64,000 nt of DNA from Aeromonas hydrophila subsp. hydrophila ATCC 7966 (GCF_000014805.1 NC_008570.1:1741001-1805000), one strand, 5' to 3'; counted from the stretch's first letter, positions 16,450-25,812 are shown. Numbers and translations are program-made. Notes: generated by a model from the letters alone, not told the origin.

Positions 16450-18174
16450 TCAACGGTCGGCAGCTGTGCCCGGCGCTTCCTCTGCGGGGAGGCCGATATA
16501 GCGGGCCCGCTTGTGGGGCTTGAGGCGGCTCACATCCACCCACACCAGGCCGTCGATGCAGTGGTTGAAGTCGGGGTCGATGCCAAAATCCATGAACTGC
16601 ACGCCACCCGGCTCGCACAGCTCGGAGTACTGCTTGTAGAGGGTAGGAATGGCGCAGCCCAGGTTGTCGAGGCGGGCCTTGAGCTCCCGCAGATCGGCGC
16701 CGTAATCCAGCCCGGTAAACAGCGGCGGCGTGGCGGGGTAGGGGCGGCGTGACGGGGCGAGCGCGAGCTCGGGGGCAAAATGCTGGCGATAGAAGCTCAC
16801 CAGCAGATCCTTGGCCGCCGCCGGCAGGCTGCCGGAGAGCGACACCGGGCCGAACAGGTAGCGATAGCGGGGATAGCGCGCCAGATAGGCGCCGATGCCG
16901 AACCAGAGGTAATCGAGCCCCCGTTTGCCCCAATAGGCGGGCTGGATGAAGCTGCGGCCAAGCTCGATGGCAAGCTCCAGCCTGGGCAGCAATTTCTCTT
17001 CAAAGCCGAACAGGGTGTGGCTGTAGAGGCCGCCAAGCCCCTTGCTGGTCAGCAGTTCGGCCACCGGCGCGAAACGGTAGGCGCCGATGATCTCGAGCCG
17101 GGCCGGATCCCAGAGAATGAGATGGTGATAGTCATCGTCGAAGGCATCGAGATCTCGCCGCCTGCCGGAGCCTTCCCCTACCGCCCGAAAGGCGATTTCC
17201 CGCAGGCGCCCCAGTTCGCGCAGGATCACCGAATGGCTCAGCTCGTGGCGCCGGTAGAGGTAGATCCCCTGGCCATCCGGGGTATGGCCGAGCGCCTCGC
17301 AGGCGTCGATGGCCTGTTTGAGCTGACGGCGCTCCTCCGGCAGGGCGATGGGGGCCTCGGTGGCCAGCAACCCCCGCTTGCCGCGCCCGACTCGGTAGAG
17401 GTGGCTGCGTACCAGCCGGGCCGCGCTCTTGGCGGGCAGCTCCTGCACCCCGCTCACCGGAATGCGGGCGCCGATGGTGACGCCGATGCGTTTCCCTTGC
17501 TGGCGAAACAGCTGCTTGACCAGCAACAGCCCCGCCCAGTCGTTGTGGAGCCAGGCGGCGAGATAAAAGGAGAGACCGTTGCGCCCGTCCAGGTGGATGG
17601 GCACCAGCGGGGTGCGGGTGCGCTGGGCCAGCTTGATGAAGCCCGCCTGCCAGGGGCCGTCCTTGACCCCCTTGGGGCCGAGGCGCGACACCTCGCCGGC
17701 GGGAAAGATCACCAGCGCGCCTTCGCTCGCCAGGTGTTCCCCCATCGCCAGAATGGCGCGCCGGTCGGTCTTGCCGCCCAGGTTGTCCACCGGCAGCAGC
17801 AGGGGGCGCAGTGGCGTCAGCTGGGCCAGCAGCTGATTGGCCACTATCTTGACGTCCGGCCGGATGCGGCCGAGCAGGCGCAGCAGGGCCAGCCCGTCGA
17901 GGGAGCCGATGGGGTGATTGGCGACGATGATGACCCGGCCGCTGGCCGGAATGTGCTCGAGCTGGGCCTCGCTCACCCGGTAGTCGAAGTCGAGCTCGGT
18001 CAGCGCCTGCTCGACGAAGTCGAGTCCGCGCAAGTGGGGATGACTCGTGGCAAAGCGTTGAAACGCCTGCTCGTGCAGCAGCCAGCGCAGCCCCTGCCGG
18101 AGCAGGGGGCGCAGCAGGCCGTGGGCCGAGAGGCGGGGCAGGTGTTGTTGTAGCAGGGCATCGACACTGAACAT
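16450..18174 (-). CDS. Two-domain acyltransferase, OlsF-like (ornithine-lipid type)
   Basis: The N-terminal half (about 60-300) is a PlsC-type O-acyltransferase with NHPIGSLDG (86-94, the NHx4D catalytic block) and FPAGEVSRLG (157-166). The C-terminal half (about 330-570) is a GNAT-type N-acyltransferase of the OlsB/hemolysin-like family, with DLDAFDDDYHHLILWD and IIGAYRF. This O-acyl plus N-acyl fusion is the layout of OlsF, which makes ornithine-type aminolipids. The frame is open to 18297, but ATG 18174 (MFSVDALL) gives the natural 574-residue protein. It is a single gene, and the membrane-lipid role is inferred from the domain order only. Confidence 0.82.
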   Translation of the reverse strand: MFSVDALLQQHLPRLSAHGLLRPLLRQGLRWLLHEQAFQRFATSHPHLRGLDFVEQALTELDFDYRVSEAQLEHIPASGRVIIVANHPIGSLDGLALLRLLGRIRPDVKIVANQLLAQLTPLRPLLLPVDNLGGKTDRRAILAMGEHLASEGALVIFPAGEVSRLGPKGVKDGPWQAGFIKLAQRTRTPLVPIHLDGRNGLSFYLAAWLHNDWAGLLLVKQLFRQQGKRIGVTIGARIPVSGVQELPAKSAARLVRSHLYRVGRGKRGLLATEAPIALPEERRQLKQAIDACEALGHTPDGQGIYLYRRHELSHSVILRELGRLREIAFRAVGEGSGRRRDLDAFDDDYHHLILWDPARLEIIGAYRFAPVAELLTSKGLGGLYSHTLFGFEEKLLPRLELAIELGRSFIQPAYWGKRGLDYLWFGIGAYLARYPRYRYLFGPVSLSGSLPAAAKDLLVSFYRQHFAPELALAPSRRPYPATPPLFTGLDYGADLRELKARLDNLGCAIPTLYKQYSELCEPGGVQFMDFGIDPDFNHCIDGLVWVDVSRLKPHKRARYIGLPAEEAPGTAADR

Positions 18175-18257
18175 GGGCTGGGCTCCGATGAGTCGTTGCC
18201 CTAGCGTGACGCCCTTCTGTTCCCGCCCCATGGCAGCGGGATGACAGTTTGATGGCA

Positions 18258-18293
18258 AAGAGGGGAGCCGGTTAACCGGCCCCCCTCTTGTTG
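18258..18293 (-). terminator. Possible pepT terminator
   Basis: A long imperfect stem with arms AAGAGGGG.AGCCGGTT and AACCGGC.CCCCTCTT lies between the pepT stop and the upstream region of the acyltransferase gene. Only a short T run follows on the minus strand. Confidence 0.5.
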
Positions 18294-18316
18294 TCATGGC
18301 GGTGACGATGGCCGGT

Positions 18317-19540
18317 CTAGCCGCGCCAGGCCGAAGTCAGGCGCACCAGCTCCACCAGGGTGGTGACCGCTTTCTCCATGGATTGCAGCGGGATGAACTC
18401 GTGCTTGCCGTGGAAGTTGTGACCGCCGGTAAACAGGTTGGGGCAGGGCAGCCCCATAAAGGAGAGCCGCGCGCCGTCGGTGCCGCCGCGAATGGGCTTG
18501 ATCCTCGGGGTGACGTCGGCGGCCTGCATGGCGGCCTTGGCCAGCTCGACGATGTGCATATGCGGCTCGATCTGGCTGCGCATGTTGCGATAGCTGTCGG
18601 TCAGGGTGAGCTCGATGCGCGCCCGGGGCGCCTCCAGCTGCAGCGAGGCGACCCGCTCCTTGAGCTGGGCCTTGCGGGCGGCGAAGCCCTCGTCGTCGAA
18701 GTCGCGGATGATGTAGTGCAGGCAGGTCTCTTCCACGGTGCCGTTCATCTGGGCCAGGTGGAAGAAGCCCTGATAGCCGTCGGTCGCCTCCGGGGTCTGC
18801 TCGGTGGGCATGGCGGCGTGGAAGCGGGCGGCCAGGGTCTGACTGTTGATCATGCTGCCCTTGGCGGTGCCGGGGTGCACGTTGTTGCCGATAAAGCGCA
18901 CGGTGGCGCCGGCCGCGTTGAAGTTCTCGTACTCGAGCTCACCCAGCTCGCCGCCGTCTACCGTATAGGCCCACTTGGCCGGGAAGCGGTCCAGCGGGAA
19001 GCGGTCGGCGCCGCGGCCTATCTCCTCGTCCGGGGTAAAACCGACCCAGACATCGCCACGGGGGATCTCGGGGTGGGCCAGCAGGTGGTCGATGGCGGTG
19101 AGGATCTCGGCGATGCCCGCCTTGTCGTCGGCCCCCAGCAGGGTGCTGCCGTCGGTGGTGATGAGATCCTGCCCCAGGTAGTTTTTCAGGAAGCGGTAGT
19201 CGCGAATGGCCAGCACCTCGTCCCCCTTGCCCAGACAGATGTCGCCGCCCTGATAGTTTTCGATGATCTGGGGCACCACGTGCGCCGCCTCGTAGTCGGC
19301 GGTATCCATGTGGGCGATGAGGCCGATGGCCGGCGCGTCCGGCTGGTTGCCCGGCAGGCAGGCGGTGAGGTAGCCGTATTCGTCCAGGGTGACCCGGCTA
19401 AGTCCCATCTGCTGCATCTCGTCGCACAGGGCGCGGGCGAAGACGAGCTGTCCCTCGCTGCTGGGACAGGCGGGATTGGTCGCATCGGAGCGGGTATGAA
19501 AAGTCACGTAACGCAAAAAACGCTCAAGCAAGGTATCCAT
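18317..19540 (-). CDS. pepT: Peptidase T (tripeptidase)
   Basis: Zinc-dependent aminotripeptidase of the M20 family that removes the N-terminal residue of tripeptides in the cytosol. The metal-site blocks are clear: AHMDTAD, the GADDKAGIAEIL block with its metal Asp, and FTPDEEIGRG with the catalytic Glu pair. GGTDGARLSFMGLPCPNLFTGG is the typical C-terminal dimer/metal segment. ATG 19540 (MDTLLERF) with GAGG seven bases ahead is preferred over TTG 19546, giving 407 residues, as in E. coli. Confidence 0.96.
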   Translation of the reverse strand: MDTLLERFLRYVTFHTRSDATNPACPSSEGQLVFARALCDEMQQMGLSRVTLDEYGYLTACLPGNQPDAPAIGLIAHMDTADYEAAHVVPQIIENYQGGDICLGKGDEVLAIRDYRFLKNYLGQDLITTDGSTLLGADDKAGIAEILTAIDHLLAHPEIPRGDVWVGFTPDEEIGRGADRFPLDRFPAKWAYTVDGGELGELEYENFNAAGATVRFIGNNVHPGTAKGSMINSQTLAARFHAAMPTEQTPEATDGYQGFFHLAQMNGTVEETCLHYIIRDFDDEGFAARKAQLKERVASLQLEAPRARIELTLTDSYRNMRSQIEPHMHIVELAKAAMQAADVTPRIKPIRGGTDGARLSFMGLPCPNLFTGGHNFHGKHEFIPLQSMEKAVTTLVELVRLTSAWRG

Positions 19541-19911
19541 TGGCAAGCCTCGTACCGGTGGGGAGGGGCCATTGTGGCCAATCTGGCGGCGCGGCTTTTT
19601 GCGTCAGCGCAGTTTTTGCCGCATTTTTTGGCGAAGATCTGGCTGTAAACGTGTAAGGTGGTTCAGACTGTGGTTGTTGATATCAAGCGCAGCATAAAAT
19701 ATTCAATAATCGACATTTTTAAGCGGCTTGTGATATGGCTCGGCAGGCGTTCAGCACTGAGGGGGGCGGGGGCGACAACGGATGGCGCAAACCGGCGTTA
19801 TTTTCAGGGTGGAAAAGAGGGGGTGGACGGACTTCTTCCCCCGCGTGCCAGGCCTGCTGGCAGCAAGATTTGATCGCCTTATTAAAAGCAGTTTTTGAAC
19901 ACTATTTTTTA

Positions 19912-19941
19912 TTGTCACCGCTGGCGGTAAGTGTGTACACT
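19912..19941 (+). promoter_or_regulatory. Putative speA promoter
   Basis: TTGTCA (19912-19917), 18-base spacer, TACACT (19936-19941): a good sigma-70 match. It would start transcription near 19948, about 660 bases ahead of speA. The 370 bases between the pepT start and this promoter are AT-rich in places and hold no supported gene. Confidence 0.6.
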
Positions 19942-19947
19942 CCGCGC

Positions 19948-20607
19948 CGATCCAAGGGCAACCCTGAGCAGGCAGAGGCCGCCAGACTCCCGGAAGATCA
20001 GACGCCTATAGGGCGAGGCACGCAGCAACGACAGACACTGCTAGGGTATGGTTTCTTTAATACCGGTTAGGCTCCGGTATCAGGGAGAACAACGGACACT
20101 CAATGTCCAGCTGACCGAGTGAGCCAACGGCTCATCATCTTCCCTTGTCATGGGCGGTCACTGGTGCTGAGCTGGCTGTGGTTGTTGTCGTCTATCAACA
20201 CGCACGCGTGCTGACGCCTTCGCTTCTCTTCCTTGAAACCTTCCCTTGCTGTCGTGATGGCTGCCGAATGATGAACGGACCGCGTGGCTGATGCTGTCCG
20301 TCATCAAAGTACCGCGGCGCTGTGAGCGCAGCACCGCATACCGTTGAGCTTGATGTAAAGCCACCAGCCCCACATCAAGACTCGTTACTTCCCCAAGATC
20401 CACCAGGCAGCCTAGGCTTGCCGCGATGTGCAAGGGATGTGACGGAAGGGCCCGGGTCAACCCGCCGCGTAGTGCGCGCAGGTTGCAGGAGTCGCCCTTC
20501 CCGAGCCGGCAGGCCGCCTCGGCGCGCCGCACCTTGTCATCGATGGTCTGGATGTGATTGAGGGTAACGAAGGCGGCCACCGGCCGCTCATTTGCGAGGC
20601 ATAGCCC
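19948..20607 (+). other. Long structured 5' leader of speA with short ORFs
   Basis: Roughly 660 bases separate the likely promoter from speA. The first 150 bases are rich in hairpin-forming sequence (for example TACCGG with CCGGTA at 20063-20081). Then come several short frames: GTG 20119-20214 (31 codons, ending SSINTHAC), ATG 20257-20271 (MAAE), ATG 20268-20291 (MMNGPRG) and ATG 20291-20347. The last three overlap one another stop to start. No known riboswitch class is recognised. A 179-codon minus-strand frame (20158-20697) overlaps the speA start and lacks any family resemblance. Confidence 0.5.
20291..20347 (+). CDS. Candidate Arg-rich leader peptide upstream of speA
   Basis: Reads MLSVIKVPRRCERSTAYR then TGA: 18 codons, four of them Arg. 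Its ATG overlaps the stop of the preceding seven-codon frame (TGATG), so it could be translated by re-initiation. Arg codons in a leader ahead of arginine decarboxylase suggest attenuation-like control, but this is inference: there is no good ribosome site and I see no clear alternative terminator hairpin after it. Confidence 0.3.
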   Translation: MLSVIKVPRRCERSTAYR

Positions 20608-22509
20608 ATGACTAACTGGTCCAGCAAGGACTCCTTGAAGGTCTACAACGTTCCCTACTGGGGTGCGGGTTTTTTCAACATCAATGACGCCGGTCATGTG
20701 ACCGTCGCTCCCGACAAATCACGCCCTGATGCACAGATCGTGCTCTCCGACGCCATCGAACAGTTGCGTCAATCCGGGCTGACCACTCCGGTACTGCTGC
20801 GTTTCCCCGACATCCTCAAGAGTCGGGTCGATGCGCTGTTCAACGCCTTCGGTCAGGCCATCGAGAAGTCAGGCTATGAAGGGGACTACCTGTGCGTTTA
20901 CCCGATCAAGGTAAACCAGCAGCGTCGCGTCATCGAGACCATCAGCCAGTCCTACAGCGACAAGCCCCGGCTTGGCCTGGAAGCTGGTTCCAAACCGGAA
21001 CTGCTGGCCGTGCTGTCCCATCACCATGAGCAAGGCTCGGTGATCGTCTGCAACGGTTACAAAGACCGCGAATATATCCGCCATGCCCTCTTGGGCAACC
21101 TGATGGGCCACAAGGTCTACATCGTGGTGGAGAAGCCCTCCGAGCTGGAAATGGTGCTGGACGAGTCAGCTCGTCTCAACATCAAGCCCAACATCGGGGT
21201 GCGTGCCAAGCTGGCTTCCACCGGCTCCGGCATGTGGGAATCGAGCGGCGGCTCCATGTCCAAATTCGGTCTGTCCGCCTCCCAGATCCTGGCGCTGATC
21301 GAGCGTCTGCGCGGGCTGGGCAAGCTGGACTGCCTGCAACTGCTGCACTTCCACCTGGGTTCCCAGATCGCCAACATCCGCGACATCCAGGGTGGCATCC
21401 GCGAGTGCGGCCGTTTCTACGCCGAACTGCGTCGCCTCGGTGCCAACATCGAAGTGGTTGACGTGGGTGGCGGCCTGGGGGTGGACTACGAGGGAACCCG
21501 TTCCCAGAGCCACTGCTCCGCCAACTACAGCCTCTCCGAGTACGCCAACAACGTGGTGTGGGGCATCGGCGATGTCTGCCGCGAGTTCGACCTGCCGCAC
21601 CCGACCATCATCAGCGAGTCCGGCCGTGCCCTGACCGCTCACCACGCCGTGCTGGTTACCAACATCATTGGTGCCGAAGGGGTGGAGATGAACGACATCA
21701 GCGCACCGGACGACGATGCGCCCACCATTCTGCAGAACATGTGGAAAGGCTGGCTGGACCTGCGCAGCGAAGATCCCTCCCTGCTGGAGATCTTCCACGA
21801 CTCGGTGGCAGACCTCGGTGACGTCAATACCCAGTACACCATGGGCTTGCTCAACCTGGAGCAACGCGCCTGGGCCGAGATGCTGCACCAGAACACCTGT
21901 CTGGCGCTCAAAGAGCTGCTCAACCCGGTCAACCGCAATCACCGTGCGCTGGCTGACGAGCTCTCCGAGAAACTGGCTGACAAGTGCTTTGCCAACTTCT
22001 CCCTGTTCCAGTCCCTGCCGGATGCCTGGGGTATCGGTCAGGTGTTCCCGGTGATGCCGCTGGCCGGCCTCGAGCGTCCGCTCACCCGCCGCGGCATCCT
22101 GATGGACATCACCTGTGACTCCGACGGTCAGGTCGAGCACTACGTCGACGGTCTGGGGGTCGAGAGCACCCTGCCGATGCCAGTGTATGGCGAGCACGAA
22201 GAGTGCCACGTCGGCTTCTTCCTGGTCGGTGCCTATCAGGAGATCCTGGGGGATCTGCACAACCTGTTCGGTGACACCCACTGCGCGGAAGTGTGGCTCG
22301 ATGACGAAGGCAAGATGGACATTCGCAACGTGGTGCGCGGCGACACCGTCGATCAGCTGCTGCGTTACGTCAACATCGACCCGTCGGTCATCCGCGAGAA
22401 CTACCAGCGCATCGTCTCCCACCCGGCGCTGGACGACGCGACCCGCAAGGCCCTGCTCGACGAGCTGGAGCTGGGTCTGCAAGGCTACGCCTACCTGGAA
22501 GACGAATAA
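20608..22509 (+). CDS. speA: Biosynthetic arginine decarboxylase SpeA
   Basis: PLP-dependent enzyme that converts arginine to agmatine, the first step of the agmatine route to putrescine. The PLP lysine is in the VYPIKVNQQRR block (about residues 92-102), and the LLHFHLGSQ, DVGGGLGVDYEGTRS and ITCDSDGQVEHY blocks match E. coli SpeA. It ends GYAYLEDE like the E. coli protein (GYTYLEDE). The length of 633 is typical. No speB follows; a strong terminator does, so speA is monocistronic. Confidence 0.97.
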   Translation: MTNWSSKDSLKVYNVPYWGAGFFNINDAGHVTVAPDKSRPDAQIVLSDAIEQLRQSGLTTPVLLRFPDILKSRVDALFNAFGQAIEKSGYEGDYLCVYPIKVNQQRRVIETISQSYSDKPRLGLEAGSKPELLAVLSHHHEQGSVIVCNGYKDREYIRHALLGNLMGHKVYIVVEKPSELEMVLDESARLNIKPNIGVRAKLASTGSGMWESSGGSMSKFGLSASQILALIERLRGLGKLDCLQLLHFHLGSQIANIRDIQGGIRECGRFYAELRRLGANIEVVDVGGGLGVDYEGTRSQSHCSANYSLSEYANNVVWGIGDVCREFDLPHPTIISESGRALTAHHAVLVTNIIGAEGVEMNDISAPDDDAPTILQNMWKGWLDLRSEDPSLLEIFHDSVADLGDVNTQYTMGLLNLEQRAWAEMLHQNTCLALKELLNPVNRNHRALADELSEKLADKCFANFSLFQSLPDAWGIGQVFPVMPLAGLERPLTRRGILMDITCDSDGQVEHYVDGLGVESTLPMPVYGEHEECHVGFFLVGAYQEILGDLHNLFGDTHCAEVWLDDEGKMDIRNVVRGDTVDQLLRYVNIDPSVIRENYQRIVSHPALDDATRKALLDELELGLQGYAYLEDE

Positions 22510-22556
22510 GCCCAAGGCTTGTTCACCCGCACCGCGAGACCATGTGGTGCGGGCAT

Positions 22557-22587
22557 AAAAAAACGGCGCCTGCGGGCGCCGTTTTTG
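22557..22587 (+). terminator. speA terminator
   Basis: A 10-bp stem AACGGCGCC/GGCGCCGTT with loop TGCG, an A run before and TTTTTGTT after. Confidence 0.92.
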
Positions 22588-22710
22588 TTGCGCATGATCC
22601 GCAGCAGGCGCCGGCGGGGTGAATCTTGGGTTGAGTGCGGCTGATAGATGTCGGTTTGGGGCCCCATGGGCCGCAGATCCGGCAGATATCCGCGTCGGCC
22701 GTCGCTTCCC

Positions 22711-22724
22711 TTGATCTGCATCAA
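22711..22724 (+). promoter_or_regulatory. Perfect FNR-type binding site
   Basis: TTGATCTGCATCAA matches the FNR consensus TTGAT-N4-ATCAA in every defined position. A -10-like TATCTT follows at 22742-22747, and the next start codon is at 22792. This predicts oxygen-limited activation of the small downstream gene. Confidence 0.75.
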
Positions 22725-22791
22725 GTTTGCAGCGGCCGGGTTATCTTACGGTCAGAGTGATGTTGAAGGGATGTAACAAAAGGATGTGCGT

Positions 22792-22980
22792 ATGGAACTT
22801 GAAAGGGACCCGAGATGCTACACCGACGTCTGTATCGACGGTAAGTGGTATCACTACGATCACTGCAGCACCCACGTCTACATGTTGATGGGGGGCGCCG
22901 CGCCGAGCCTGCAGCTCGCTTATGAGCCCAGCAGCGAAGAGGAGCTTATCGAGATGCTCCGCCAGCTCGCCCGCTGCTGA
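22792..22980 (+). CDS. Small protein of unknown function behind an FNR box, 62 aa
   Basis: Not recognised. ATG 22792 has AAAGG at a good distance; an in-frame GTG at 22786 is too close to it. The protein is acidic, has no signal peptide or membrane segment, and contains Cys9, Cys14, Cys24 and a C-terminal Cys62 as well as His-rich YHYDHCSTH. It could bind metal, but no family motif is seen. The perfect FNR site 70-80 bases upstream suggests an anaerobic role. Confidence 0.7.
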   Translation: MELERDPRCYTDVCIDGKWYHYDHCSTHVYMLMGGAAPSLQLAYEPSSEEELIEMLRQLARC

Positions 22981-23045
22981 ACTACATTGCCAGCATTGCC
23001 TGCGGCCATCGGCAGCTTGCCGCTGGCCGCGCTTCATTTATCTAC

Positions 23046-23336
23046 TCAATTGTCTCGGTTTTGCCCCAGCAGTGTCTTGCCGAGCGCCTGCACGGCGATG
23101 GCCGCAGCGTAACCGGCGTCCGACTTGCCTATCTCATCGGCCACGTAGAGGAAGTTGGAGCGATACTTCTCCACCGCCTCGCGCGGGTTGGCCGCATCGA
23201 TGAAATCCTCTTCCACCTCGAACCCCTGCGCCAGCAGCGCCTCTTTCTCGGGCAGGAAGGTGGGGGAGGCCATGTCGATAAAGGTGTACTGCTGCCGGTT
23301 GGAAGCCGGGATAGAGAAAAACTGGTACTTCGCCAT
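23046..23336 (-). CDS. Hypothetical protein, 96 aa
   Basis: Not recognised. ATG 23336 (MAKYQFFS) has GAGG eight bases ahead; the frame is open further upstream, but that extension does not look protein-like. It is soluble, with an acidic middle (GFEVEEDFIDAANPREAVEKY) and an Ala-rich helix near the C terminus. It lies downstream of a chemoreceptor gene in the same direction, but a terminator and a 280-base spacer separate them, so it is probably its own unit. Confidence 0.75.
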   Translation of the reverse strand: MAKYQFFSIPASNRQQYTFIDMASPTFLPEKEALLAQGFEVEEDFIDAANPREAVEKYRSNFLYVADEIGKSDAGYAAAIAVQALGKTLLGQNRDN

Positions 23337-23564
23337 TTGCGATACCTCGCCTGAACTAGTGTGTCGTGATGCGAGCTTCCTCTCGCCGAACTTTCGTCGA
23401 ACTGTTTCTCGGGCGTCGAATTGATCCCCGGGCCTGTTGCAGGCAATAAAGGTAACGTTCGAATCTTGTTGTGGCTGAAGATTACCCCGCTTTATCCTCA
23501 GCGCACAATGGGCAGTTGATACTTTTTTCGCCAAGAAAAACAATGCTGCCTGACTGTCTGAATT

Positions 23565-23596
23565 GGCAAAAAAAAGCCAGCCCGGCAAGGGGCTGG
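23565..23596 (-). terminator. Terminator of the second chemoreceptor gene
   Basis: On the minus strand, a CCAGCCC/GGGCTGG stem is followed by a run of eight T. Confidence 0.88.
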
Positions 23597-23616
23597 GGTG
23601 AGTGACGGGGACTGGC

Positions 23617-25623
23617 TCAGAGCACGAAGCTCTGCACCATGGCACGCAGCTGCTCGGTGAGCTGGTGGATCTGGCGGGCGGCGTCGCGGGCCGCGTTGGC
23701 CACCTGCAGCGCCTCGTCGCTGCCATCGGAGATGCGCACCACGTTGCGCTCTATCTCGTTGACCACGGCCCCCTGCTGCTCGATGGCGCTGGCGATCACC
23801 GAGTTGGTGTCGACCATGCTGCCCACCCGCTCGGTGATGGCGCCAAAGGCCTGCTGAGCCTCCTGGGCCAGACCGACCCCCTCCTGCGCCTCGCGGCTGG
23901 CGGCGGACATGGCGCTGACCGAGGCGCGGGCGCCGGTTTGCAGCTGCTCGATCATCTGCTGGATCTCGACCGTGGCCCCCTGGGTGCGGTTGGCCAGCGA
24001 GCGCACCTCGTCGGCCACCACCGCGAAGCCGCGCCCCTGCTCGCCGGCGCGGGCCGCCTCGATGGCGGCGTTGAGCGCCAGCAGGTTGGTCTGCTCGGCG
24101 ATGCCGCGGATCACCCCGATGACGCCACCAATCTGGCTGCACTGCTGCTCCAGCTGGCCGATGGTCTCGGCGGTGCGCAGCACCTCGCGGTTGATGTGGT
24201 CGATGGCCTTGATGGTACGCTCGACCACCGCCTCGCCCTGACCCACCACGGCCTGCGCCTCCTGGGTCATGCGGGCGGCCTGCTGGGCGTTGCCCGCCAT
24301 GTCGTGGGAGGTGGCGGCCAGCTCCTTGATGGCGGTGGCCACCTGATGGGTCTCCCCTTGCTGATCGGCGATCACTTCCTGGGAGCGGCAGGTCCGCGCT
24401 TCGATTTCAGTGGCGCTCTCCACTACGCTGACGCCGTTCTCCCGCACCCGCAGCATCAGGGTGCGCAGGGTCTGCAGAGTCACGTTGTAATCCCGGCTGA
24501 TGGCGGCCAGCTCATCCTGGCCGACGATCTCGATCTGCTGGCTGAGATCCTGGGCGTTGACCCGGGCGGCGATCTCCCGCACCCGGCCCACGGTGCCACG
24601 CAAGGAGAGATAGGCGCCGATCATCAGGTAGAGATAGACCAGCAGGATGGCGGTCAGCGGCCCGGTCACCCACCAGAAGTGGTGCTGGTTGGCGGTCATG
24701 CGCTGGTGCAGATCCGCCTCCAGCCGCTCGCGCACCTGACCCGCCAGCGCCGTGATGGCGGCATCCAGCCCATCCCCCAGCGCCAGCACCTCCTTGCTGG
24801 AGAGCTGCACCTGCTGGTCCTTCATCATCTTATTCTCCAGGGTATCGACCCCCTGGTGGGCCTGCAGCAGCAGGGCGTCGGTCTGCTGGCCCAGCTCGCT
24901 GCGATAGGCGGGCGCCATCTCATAGAGCAGGGTCAGGTCGGCCTCCAGCTCCTGCAGGGTGGCGTTGATGAGGTCGAGGCGAAAGCGCAGCGCACTATAG
25001 CCCTGGGCCTGAAACAGGCCGAAGTCGGCGATGGTGGCGGCCCGATCCCGCACCTGGGCCAGCAGATCGCGCAGCTGCGGCAGCCGCTCGCTGGCGAGCA
25101 CCACCATGTAGTAGGTGCCGAGCGCGGGATCCTGCACCAGGCTGCTGGCGGCGGTGATGCTCTTGTAGAGGTGGCGCACCTCGGTCAGCAGCTTGTCGTG
25201 GCGCAGGTTGCTCTGATCCACCTCGAGCCCGAGCGCCTCGCTTTGCAGGCTGGACCACTCCTGGGCGAGGGTATCGAACACGGGGTTTTGCTGTTTGGTG
25301 GCGGCAAAGGCGGCCAGGCTGGCATCGACGGCCCGGGCTGCGGCCTTGACCTCCTCCTCGCCGACCGGGTTCTGTTCATAGCCGTGGCGGGTGACCAGGT
25401 TGCGATGGGTCAGCAGGGCCTGCTCGATGGCGGGCAGCGGCGCTAGCTTGACCACGCCGGCCAGCTCCTTGCGGGCCTGGGCGTTGTCGTCCTGCAGCCG
25501 ACCCAGCAGGTTGGTCATGCTGTAGGCGAGCGGCAGCAGCATCAGGCAGGACCAGAGCAAAAACTTGTACTTGAAGGAGAGCTGATTGCCGAGCCGGATG
25601 GCGGGCGTGAATATCCATTTCAT
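23617..25623 (-). CDS. Methyl-accepting chemotaxis protein
   Basis: A 668-residue chemoreceptor. Membrane segment one is about 22-42; a long periplasmic helical domain (about 45-300) follows, then membrane segment two, a HAMP linker and the signalling coiled coil with tip [19 protein letters not shown]. The frame is open to 25773, but ATG 25623 (MKWIFTPAI) with GAGG six bases ahead fits a normal receptor N terminus. It shares the tip with the 8269-9924 receptor but differs completely in the sensory domain. The ligand is unknown. Confidence 0.94.
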   Translation of the reverse strand: MKWIFTPAIRLGNQLSFKYKFLLWSCLMLLPLAYSMTNLLGRLQDDNAQARKELAGVVKLAPLPAIEQALLTHRNLVTRHGYEQNPVGEEEVKAAARAVDASLAAFAATKQQNPVFDTLAQEWSSLQSEALGLEVDQSNLRHDKLLTEVRHLYKSITAASSLVQDPALGTYYMVVLASERLPQLRDLLAQVRDRAATIADFGLFQAQGYSALRFRLDLINATLQELEADLTLLYEMAPAYRSELGQQTDALLLQAHQGVDTLENKMMKDQQVQLSSKEVLALGDGLDAAITALAGQVRERLEADLHQRMTANQHHFWWVTGPLTAILLVYLYLMIGAYLSLRGTVGRVREIAARVNAQDLSQQIEIVGQDELAAISRDYNVTLQTLRTLMLRVRENGVSVVESATEIEARTCRSQEVIADQQGETHQVATAIKELAATSHDMAGNAQQAARMTQEAQAVVGQGEAVVERTIKAIDHINREVLRTAETIGQLEQQCSQIGGVIGVIRGIAEQTNLLALNAAIEAARAGEQGRGFAVVADEVRSLANRTQGATVEIQQMIEQLQTGARASVSAMSAASREAQEGVGLAQEAQQAFGAITERVGSMVDTNSVIASAIEQQGAVVNEIERNVVRISDGSDEALQVANAARDAARQIHQLTEQLRAMVQSFVL

Positions 25624-25763
25624 ATGAAGCCTCGGGCCCCGACGGGGCGTGTAGCGGGATGGCTGGATATTACTCCTCGCCGGGTGGCTCGGCTGGGGGC
25701 GGGGTGGAAGTTGTGATCCCCTTGGCTTTTTCCCGTGGCGAGGGGGGCTGAATGGGTCAGAAA

Positions 25764-25790
25764 AACGGGCCACCCTCAGGGTGGCCCGTT
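25764..25790 (-). terminator. cyuP terminator
   Basis: A perfect 13-bp palindromic stem (AACGGGCCACCCT and its complement) is followed by T residues on the minus strand. Confidence 0.9.
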
Positions 25791-25812
25791 GCCGATGGGA
25801 GAAGGTTGCGGC

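Noticed and set aside
16780..18153. 457-codon plus-strand open frame opposite the OlsF-like gene
   Set aside because: Antisense shadow; the minus-strand protein has clear acyltransferase and GNAT motifs.
18296..19648. 450-codon plus-strand open frame opposite pepT
   Set aside because: Antisense shadow of a textbook peptidase T.
20062..20140. Words shared with the M-box magnesium riboswitch (GTTAGG, GGCTCC, AATGTCCA) in the speA leader
   Set aside because: The full conserved core and its spacing are not present; a covariance-model search (RF00380) scoring above threshold would be needed to revive it.
20158..20697. 179-codon minus-strand frame across the speA leader and start
   Set aside because: No family resemblance, and it runs over the translation start of speA; the leader is better explained as untranslated RNA with short plus-strand frames.
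23450..23470. T-loop-like word GTTCGAATC suggesting a tRNA
   Set aside because: The flanking bases do not form a T-stem and no acceptor or anticodon arms can be drawn.
23602..25446. 614-codon plus-strand open frame opposite the second chemoreceptor
   Set aside because: Antisense shadow; no motif, and the opposite strand encodes a full chemoreceptor with start and terminator.
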